Assembly (NCBI GenBank): GCA_964446935.1
Contig: CAYUQI010000034.1
Coordinates: forward strand, 1 to 9,430
From: UASB124 sp964446935
GTDB lineage: Bacteria > Babelota > Babeliae > Babelales > RVW-14
Direction: 5' to 3'
DNA: 9,430 nt
The notes below the pieces were generated by a model. It saw nothing but the letters and a program-made list of their open reading frames with translations. It ran no database searches and was not told the origin of the DNA. Numbering within the stretch: the first letter of the stretch is position 1; the number at the start of each line of letters is the position of its first letter. Shown here piece by piece: positions 5,843 through 9,430 of this stretch. A program made the position numbers and the translations under genes.

Positions 5843-6778
5843 ATGGAATCAAAATACGTAGTACCTTATATTAGCTTCCACATTACACTCTTCAGCACTT
5901 TCGTATTCATGTCACCCCAACTCACAGCTATGTCTCCAAAAGAATTTATCATACAACAATGTCTCAAACTGGAACGAAATTATAATGATCTAAATCTTTA
6001 TTTTGAGCATTTTCTTGAGGAACATCTAGACGATCTTTTTCATGCATACCCAACACTTTTTCATAACAACTGTCATTGTAACTACTTCATAGACAAACTG
6101 TTAAATAAAAAAAATATACCATTTGTTCTTGATGCTATTGAAAAATCTCAGACAACGCCCGGATGCTTTGAGCAAACACTCTCAACATGTACTCATTACA
6201 AACAGCGATATTGGGCACTTAAAACAACCATTCGATATGTATCACAAATCATCACAGATCGCATAAAGAATGATGATTCAATTGCCACATTTAAAACATT
6301 CTTCTCGTCTCAGCCAGAAGGAATTTTAAAGACTATCCTTAGAATTATCTATTATCAAAAAAAATTCCTTCGTCTTGACGATACCTTTATCCAGTTTCTC
6401 CATCCGCCTGAAAACAATTGCTTTCAACTCGATTCTACATTTAAAAAAACTTTGTATGACGGGGTAAATCTAAAGATTCCTAACCTCGAACATCTTTTGG
6501 AAATTATTCCTCTACTCTATGATGACCCAATATATGAACTCGATCTATCTAACAATGATCTTAAAGAGTTACCTGAAAGCATTGCATGTATGCGGGACCT
6601 TAAAAAGATTAAACTTGATAAGAATGCACTTACAAGCCTTCCTGACATTCTTTTTAGAATACCCAATCTTAAAACACTTGTTCTTGATCAAGATCTCGCT
6701 CTCGAATTATTTCACACAGGATTTGCATTACAATGCGGCACAAGAGGGATACTGTTTGAAATCGTCACTTCAGAGTAA
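5843..6778 (+). CDS. Exported leucine-rich-repeat protein
   Basis: The 311-aa product starts with a signal peptide (hydrophobic region about 7-25, likely cleavage after QLTA at residue 29). Residues 30 to about 215 are helical-looking and match nothing I know; they contain several Cys and aromatic residues. The C-terminal part has leucine-rich repeats of the LxxLxLxxNxLxxLP type: repeat 1 at 231-253 (IYELDLSNNDLKELPESI), repeat 2 at 254-276 (LKKIKLDKNALTSLPDILF), and a degenerate third from 277 (LKTLVLDQDL). LRRs of this kind usually bind a protein partner. The array is very short, so it may cap a larger helical domain. The gene lies between a strong terminator and a tRNA gene, apparently monocistronic. 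Export plus LRRs suggests a surface or host-directed role, which is inference. Confidence 0.85.
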   Translation: MESKYVVPYISFHITLFSTFVFMSPQLTAMSPKEFIIQQCLKLERNYNDLNLYFEHFLEEHLDDLFHAYPTLFHNNCHCNYFIDKLLNKKNIPFVLDAIEKSQTTPGCFEQTLSTCTHYKQRYWALKTTIRYVSQIITDRIKNDDSIATFKTFFSSQPEGILKTILRIIYYQKKFLRLDDTFIQFLHPPENNCFQLDSTFKKTLYDGVNLKIPNLEHLLEIIPLLYDDPIYELDLSNNDLKELPESIACMRDLKKIKLDKNALTSLPDILFRIPNLKTLVLDQDLALELFHTGFALQCGTRGILFEIVTSE

Positions 6779-6832
6779 AGACTTAACAGCACTCAGATAT
6801 TATGATACAGTTATCCACGAAGAAAATTATAT

Positions 6833-6907
6833 GCGGGAATAGCTCAGTGGTAGAGCATTGCCTTCCCAAGGCAAGGGTCGCGGGTTCAAGCCCCGTTTCC
6901 CGCTCCA
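6833..6907 (+). tRNA. tRNA-Gly (anticodon CCC)
   Basis: A full cloverleaf can be folded. The acceptor stem is GCGGGAA (6833-6839) with TTCCCGC (6897-6903). The D-arm is AGCTCAGTGGTAGAGC-like, and the anticodon stem TTGCC/GGCAA encloses loop TTCCCAA with anticodon CCC at 6865-6867. The T-arm is GCGGG-TTCAAGC-CCCGT. The discriminator is U (6904) and CCA is encoded (6905-6907). It reads GGG codons. The gene starts 54 nt after the LRR gene and converges with the yqaA-like gene. A T-run at 6917-6922 may help end its transcript. Confidence 0.97.
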
Positions 6908-6952
6908 TTCTACGTCCTTTTTCGTAATATCATGTTTTACATGTCGAAACAT

Positions 6953-7531
6953 CTATAAAAAAAGCCATACGCAGGCGACAAAAATAAATACAAAAGCAAT
7001 CACCAGCTGATTAAAATAACGATCAATAATATCTTTTATTTGAGGCCCCCAGAGACGTATTGCACCTGCAACTAAAAAAAATCGAGCTCCACGACCAATA
7101 AAAGAACACACCACAAAGGGTATGAAGGACAAGTGACAAAAGCCTGCTGAAATCGTTATCGCCTTGTAGGGAACCGGCGCAAAGCCAGCAAACAACACTG
7201 CCCAATTTTGATAAATTTTGTATTTAGCAACCACACGAAAAAAGGTTGGCTCAGAAATGATCCATTTCACCAATACCATACCAAGGCTCTGCCATAAAAG
7301 CGCTCCAATGGCATAACCAAAGATACCACCAAGAACAGATGATATCGTTGTTACGGTGGCATAGTACATTGACCGCTGAGTATTGGTTATGCAATACAAA
7401 ATCAACAATGGATCAACAGGAATAATAAGAAATGATGATTCGACAAAGAAAAGAATGATCAGCCACCAATCGGCATATGGTGAATCGACCTTGGAACCCA
7501 TCCAATCATATACCCTACGAATCCACTTCAT
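6953..7531 (-). CDS. YqaA/DedA-family (VTT domain) inner-membrane protein
   Basis: This is a polytopic membrane protein of the DedA/VTT superfamily, YqaA branch, a group linked to lipid-carrier or phospholipid translocation and membrane homeostasis. The 192 aa contain hydrophobic segments at about 23-49, 58-89, 109-130, 134-159 and 174-192. Family marks are the early acidic ESSFLIIPVDPLL region (Glu31, Pro38, Asp40), the re-entrant FAPVPYK motif (117-123), and SFIGRGARFFLVA (143-155) with its paired arginines. The start at 7531 has GAGGG (7536-7540 on the plus strand, read in reverse) 4-5 nt upstream. The gene follows glyQS on the same strand, separated by an inverted-repeat element, and converges on the tRNA gene. 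The exact substrate cannot be read from the sequence. Confidence 0.9.
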   Translation of the reverse strand: MKWIRRVYDWMGSKVDSPYADWWLIILFFVESSFLIIPVDPLLILYCITNTQRSMYYATVTTISSVLGGIFGYAIGALLWQSLGMVLVKWIISEPTFFRVVAKYKIYQNWAVLFAGFAPVPYKAITISAGFCHLSFIPFVVCSFIGRGARFFLVAGAIRLWGPQIKDIIDRYFNQLVIAFVFIFVACVWLFL

Positions 7532-7565
7532 GACACCCTCAGATATTCATTTGATTAATTTTAAG

Positions 7566-7764
7566 GTGTTCATGGTTCGAGACACTCGGCCTATGGCCTC
7601 GTTCCTCACCACGAACGGAACATTAATTTTTCTATACTACAAAATTGATACTCTCTTTTACAAAAAGTCGCTCAATAAAATCTTAGAATAATAAATCCCG
7701 TTCGTGGTGAGGAGCCTCGCCGTAGCTCAGCAGAGCGAAGGCGGGCGTCTCGAACCATGAACAC
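7566..7764. repeat. Inverted-repeat element between glyQS and the yqaA-like gene
   Basis: The outer arms are a perfect 18-bp pair (7566-7583 with 7747-7764, GTGTTCATGGTTCGAGAC and its complement). A second perfect 16-bp pair lies inside (7603-7618 with 7698-7713, TCCTCACCACGAACGG and its complement). Between the paired blocks each side has an unpaired insert: 19 nt on the left (GGCCTATGGCC core) and 33 nt on the right, which folds into its own GC-rich hairpin. The centre, about 7619-7697, is AT-rich and holds no gene. The element ends 1 nt before the glyQS stop codon. It looks like a MITE-like or two-copy intergenic repeat without a transposase. Confidence 0.85.
7714..7746. repeat. GC-rich hairpin module within the inverted-repeat element
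   Basis: GCTC-AGCA-GAGC forms the tip, flanked by near-complementary GCCTCGC and GCGAAGGC. Read on the minus strand it contains GCCTTCGC followed, after 8 nt, by GCTACGGCG. The same two words in the same order, 4 nt apart, occur in the plus strand at 9183-9203, inside a different repeat. Confidence 0.7.
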
Positions 7765-7765
7765 A

Positions 7766-9076
7766 TCAACGTTTCATTATATCGCGTAGATAATCATCCA
7801 AAGCAGCAATTGCAATCCGTTCTTGCTTAGTCGTGTCACGATCACGTGCAGTTACTTTACCATCTTCAAGACTGTCAAAATCAAAAGTAAAGCAGATAGG
7901 CGTTCCAATTTCATCCTGACGTCGATAACGCTTACCAATTGAACCAGATTCATCAAACTGCACACGCCATCCCGCCGATTTTAATTGTTTAAAAACAGCC
8001 ATGGTCTGATCTGTCAATTTATTACTTAATGGCATCACTGCAGCCGTATATGGTGCAACACGTGGATGCAAACGCAACACTGTACGCGGTTCACCTTCAA
8101 TAACATCTTCATAATAGGCATCAAATAATAACGTCAAAAAGAGACGATCAACGCCAACCGAACATTCAACGACATAGGGCACATATGATGATTTGGTTTG
8201 TTCGTCAAAGACCGCCAAATCCTTACCAGAACAGGTACTATGTTGTTTAAGATCAAAATCAGTTCGATTAGCAATCCCCTCAAGTTCTTTCCAGCCAAAT
8301 GGAAAATTGTATTCAACGTCCGTACATGCTTTGGCATAATGTGCAAGTTCTTCTTTTTCATGAGGACGCAAGCGTAAACAATCTGCTTTCAGCCCAAGAG
8401 ATAGGAAGAACAGCCTTCTACGTTCAACCCATGTTTTAAAAAATTCATCAGCTTCAGCAGCTTTACAAAAAAACTCCATTTCCATCTGTTCAAATTCACG
8501 CATGCGAAACAAAAATTGTTTAGGAGTAATTTCATTACGGAATGCTTTGCCAATCTGAGCAATCCCAAATGGAATCTTGACTCTACTACTGCTGAGCACA
8601 TTTTTGAAATTAATAAAAATTGATTGCGCCGTTTCAGGACGAAGATAAGCAATACTGCCAGCCTCAGACACCGCACCAAGCTGTGTTTGAAACATTAAAT
8701 TAAACTGACGAACATCGGTCCATTGTTTATTACCACACGAAGGGCAATTTTTTTGCAGGTCAACATCATCAGCACGATACCGCTTTTTGCACACACAGCA
8801 ATCAACCATAGGATCTTTGAAATTGTCAACATGGCCGGAAGCTTTCCATACTTCTGCGGCGCCTAAAATAGCTCCATCAAGCAATACAACATCCTCTGGA
8901 AAGCTCGTCATGTAATCAAGCCATGCTTGTTTGATGAGATTTTTAAGAATAGTACCTAATGGCCCGGTATCATACACCCCATTAAGACCCCCATAAATAT
9001 CAGCTGACTGAAAAACAAACCCACGGCGCTTACAAAGCGCTACAATTTTATCAAGAGTGACAGTTGATGATGCCAT
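7766..9076 (-). CDS. glyQS: Glycyl-tRNA synthetase, single-chain (alpha-2) class II type
   Basis: The enzyme attaches glycine to tRNA-Gly. It is the homodimeric type shared with archaea and eukaryotes, not the alpha2-beta2 type of many bacteria. The 436 aa run in family order: N-terminal ADIYGGLNGVYDTGPLG (25-41), a zinc finger CCVC...CPSC (Cys93, Cys96, Cys111, Cys114), LRPETAQSIFINFKNV (145-160), and motif 2, FRNEITPKQFLFRMREFEQME (split here as FRNEITP 179-185 and FRMREFEQME 190-199). Motif 3 is SVGVDRLFLTLL (306-317) and the anticodon-binding domain starts near LHPRVAPYTAAV (336-347). The start at 9076 is chosen because AAGGA lies 7 nt upstream; a longer frame from a TTG at 9115 lacks a site. 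A tRNA-Gly gene lies 0.9 kb away. Confidence 0.96.
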   Translation of the reverse strand: MASSTVTLDKIVALCKRRGFVFQSADIYGGLNGVYDTGPLGTILKNLIKQAWLDYMTSFPEDVVLLDGAILGAAEVWKASGHVDNFKDPMVDCCVCKKRYRADDVDLQKNCPSCGNKQWTDVRQFNLMFQTQLGAVSEAGSIAYLRPETAQSIFINFKNVLSSSRVKIPFGIAQIGKAFRNEITPKQFLFRMREFEQMEMEFFCKAAEADEFFKTWVERRRLFFLSLGLKADCLRLRPHEKEELAHYAKACTDVEYNFPFGWKELEGIANRTDFDLKQHSTCSGKDLAVFDEQTKSSYVPYVVECSVGVDRLFLTLLFDAYYEDVIEGEPRTVLRLHPRVAPYTAAVMPLSNKLTDQTMAVFKQLKSAGWRVQFDESGSIGKRYRRQDEIGTPICFTFDFDSLEDGKVTARDRDTTKQERIAIAALDDYLRDIMKR

Positions 9077-9083
9077 ATTTGTA

Positions 9084-9088
9084 TCCTT
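9084..9088 (-). promoter_or_regulatory. Shine-Dalgarno sequence deciding the glyQS start
   Basis: Read on the minus strand, AAGGA lies 7 nt before the ATG at 9076. This supports a protein beginning MASSTVTLDKIV and argues against a 13-residue extension from a TTG at 9115. Confidence 0.75.
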
Positions 9089-9152
9089 ATCAATTTCAAT
9101 AAAAAATTCGTGCAAAATAAAAGCTATTTCTACTTAACAGTAGCTCACCTTT

Positions 9153-9292
9153 GTCATCCTGCCTGCCAGCCGAAGCGGCTTGCCTTCGCCAAGGCTACGG
9201 CGGGCCAGCGCGAAGGCTTGGAATTTATTTCAGGATCCACTCCAAATATAGATTCCTACAAATATGGATGCTGAAACAAGTTCAGCATGACA
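9153..9292. repeat. Composite palindromic intergenic repeat, copy 2, interrupted by a GC-rich module
   Basis: The second half is intact: ATGCTGAA (9268-9275) with TTCAGCAT (9281-9288) around a 5-nt loop. It has the same geometry as the first half of copy 1, but the third base pair is changed from C-G to G-C on both sides. The first half begins TGTCATCCTG (9153-9162) and ends TTTCAGGATCCA (9229-9240); between them lie about 60 nt of GC-rich sequence absent from copy 1. Both copies end in TGACAAAAA. Confidence 0.75.
9163..9222. repeat. GC-rich hairpin module inserted in palindromic repeat copy 2
   Basis: A perfect 8-bp stem, GCCTTCGC (9183-9190) with GCGAAGGC (9211-9218), is preceded by a small AGCC/GGCT hairpin (9169-9181). 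The module shares GCCTTCGC and GCTACGGCG, in order, with the minus strand of 7714-7746. Its GC content is far above its surroundings. Confidence 0.7.
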
Positions 9293-9324
9293 AAAACAGA
9301 GCAACCAAAATTCTAAAACGCTAC

Positions 9325-9394
9325 TCGCCCCGGCTGTCCATCGAAACTCTAACGTAGACGAAAGCCTGGCACGATGGCTGAATGGAGGGGGCGA
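9325..9394. repeat. GC-rich long-range inverted repeat
   Basis: Two paired blocks bound a 28-nt centre: TCGCCCC (9325-9331) with GGGGCGA (9388-9394), and CCATCG (9338-9343) with CGATGG (9372-9377). Unpaired bulges of 6 and 10 nt lie between the blocks. The composition is unlike the AT-rich flanks. It may be a third family of structured intergenic repeat; only one copy is in the window. Confidence 0.6.
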
Positions 9395-9430
9395 ACATTT
9401 ACTAACATTCATTCAATACATGAAAATGTA

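Larger units (their letters stand above)
9077..9430. other. Intergenic stretch upstream of glyQS, repeats only
   Basis: I see no supported gene. The stretch holds the glyQS leader, a second copy of the composite palindromic repeat (9153-9292) and a GC-rich long-range inverted repeat (9325-9394). TACAT-GAAA-ATGTA at 9417-9430 is cut by the window edge. Short frames through here are translations of repeat sequence. No clear glyQS promoter could be fixed, and no T-box-like leader is present in the roughly 75 nt between the repeat and the start codon. Confidence 0.6.

Noticed and set aside
6519..6842. 107-codon frame overlapping the end of the LRR gene and the tRNA start
   Set aside because: It is a +1 shadow of the LRR coding sequence, and its last codons run into the tRNA acceptor stem.
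6932..6952. ATGTTT/AAACAT hairpin between the tRNA and the yqaA-like stop as a terminator
   Set aside because: A 6-bp AT-rich stem with a 9-nt loop and no GC core is too weak to call, though the position is right.
7383..7691. 102-codon plus-strand frame across the yqaA-like start and the inverted repeat
   Set aside because: Half is antisense to the membrane protein and half is repeat; no supporting start signal.
9123..9146. Small inverted repeats in the glyQS leader (AGCTA...TAGCT and CTACT-TAAC-AGTAG)
   Set aside because: Stems of only 5 bp in AT-rich sequence, mutually exclusive; no match to a known riboswitch or T-box.
9151..9412. Short frames on both strands across the upstream repeats of glyQS
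   Set aside because: They are translations of palindromic, GC-rich repeats with no Shine-Dalgarno sequence or protein-like composition.
9417..9430. TACAT-GAAA-ATGTA hairpin or a gene start (ATG codons) at the right edge
   Set aside because: Cut off by the window end; stem too short and no downstream sequence to judge.
7566..9430. CRISPR array or insertion sequence suggested by the repeated elements
   Set aside because: Repeats are palindromic, few and irregularly spaced, with no spacers, cas genes or transposase frame.

Overview
The window looks like chromosome from an AT-rich bacterium that lives with, or inside, a eukaryotic host. It mixes ordinary bacterial housekeeping genes (phosphohexomutase, endonuclease IV, ribosomal protein L21, a YqaA/DedA membrane protein, a single-chain glycyl-tRNA synthetase and a tRNA-Gly) with three exported-looking proteins. 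One of these is a eukaryote-type ubiquitin-specific protease and another carries leucine-rich repeats. Amoeba and protist symbionts such as Candidatus Dependentiae (TM6), Amoebophilus and some Chlamydiae have this profile. Dependentiae is my best guess, but it is inference and no marker here proves it.

Layout. Positions 1-310 hold a terminator-type hairpin from an upstream unit and a promoter. Positions 311-1801 (+) encode a secreted USP/C19 deubiquitinase with a ubiquitin-interacting motif ahead of the catalytic domain. Positions 1918-4159 (+) are a coupled pair, phosphomannomutase/phosphoglucomutase and endonuclease IV, the second probably starting at a TTG inside the end of the first. Positions 4160-4433 hold a composite palindromic repeat, a promoter-like sequence with no obvious gene and a 10-bp tandem duplication. 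Positions 4434-5246 (+) encode an exported orphan with a short predicted coiled coil. Positions 5372-5710 (+) encode L21, closed by a perfect 24-bp inverted repeat. Positions 5843-6778 (+) encode an exported LRR protein, followed by tRNA-Gly(CCC) at 6833-6907. The strand then flips: yqaA-like (6953-7531) and glyQS (7766-9076) lie on the minus strand and converge on the tRNA. A roughly 200-bp inverted-repeat element separates them. Positions 9077-9430 hold a second copy of the palindromic repeat, interrupted by a GC-rich hairpin module, and another long-range GC-rich inverted repeat.

The housekeeping genes need no special explanation. The notable content is the set of proteins likely to act at or beyond the cell envelope: the USP with its UIM would bind and cut host ubiquitin, and the LRR protein would bind a partner. 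The second notable layer is the structured repeats between genes, where one family shows a compensatory base-pair change between copies and two otherwise different elements share a GC-rich hairpin. Several starts were moved downstream of the longest reading frame because a good Shine-Dalgarno sequence sits in front of the internal start.
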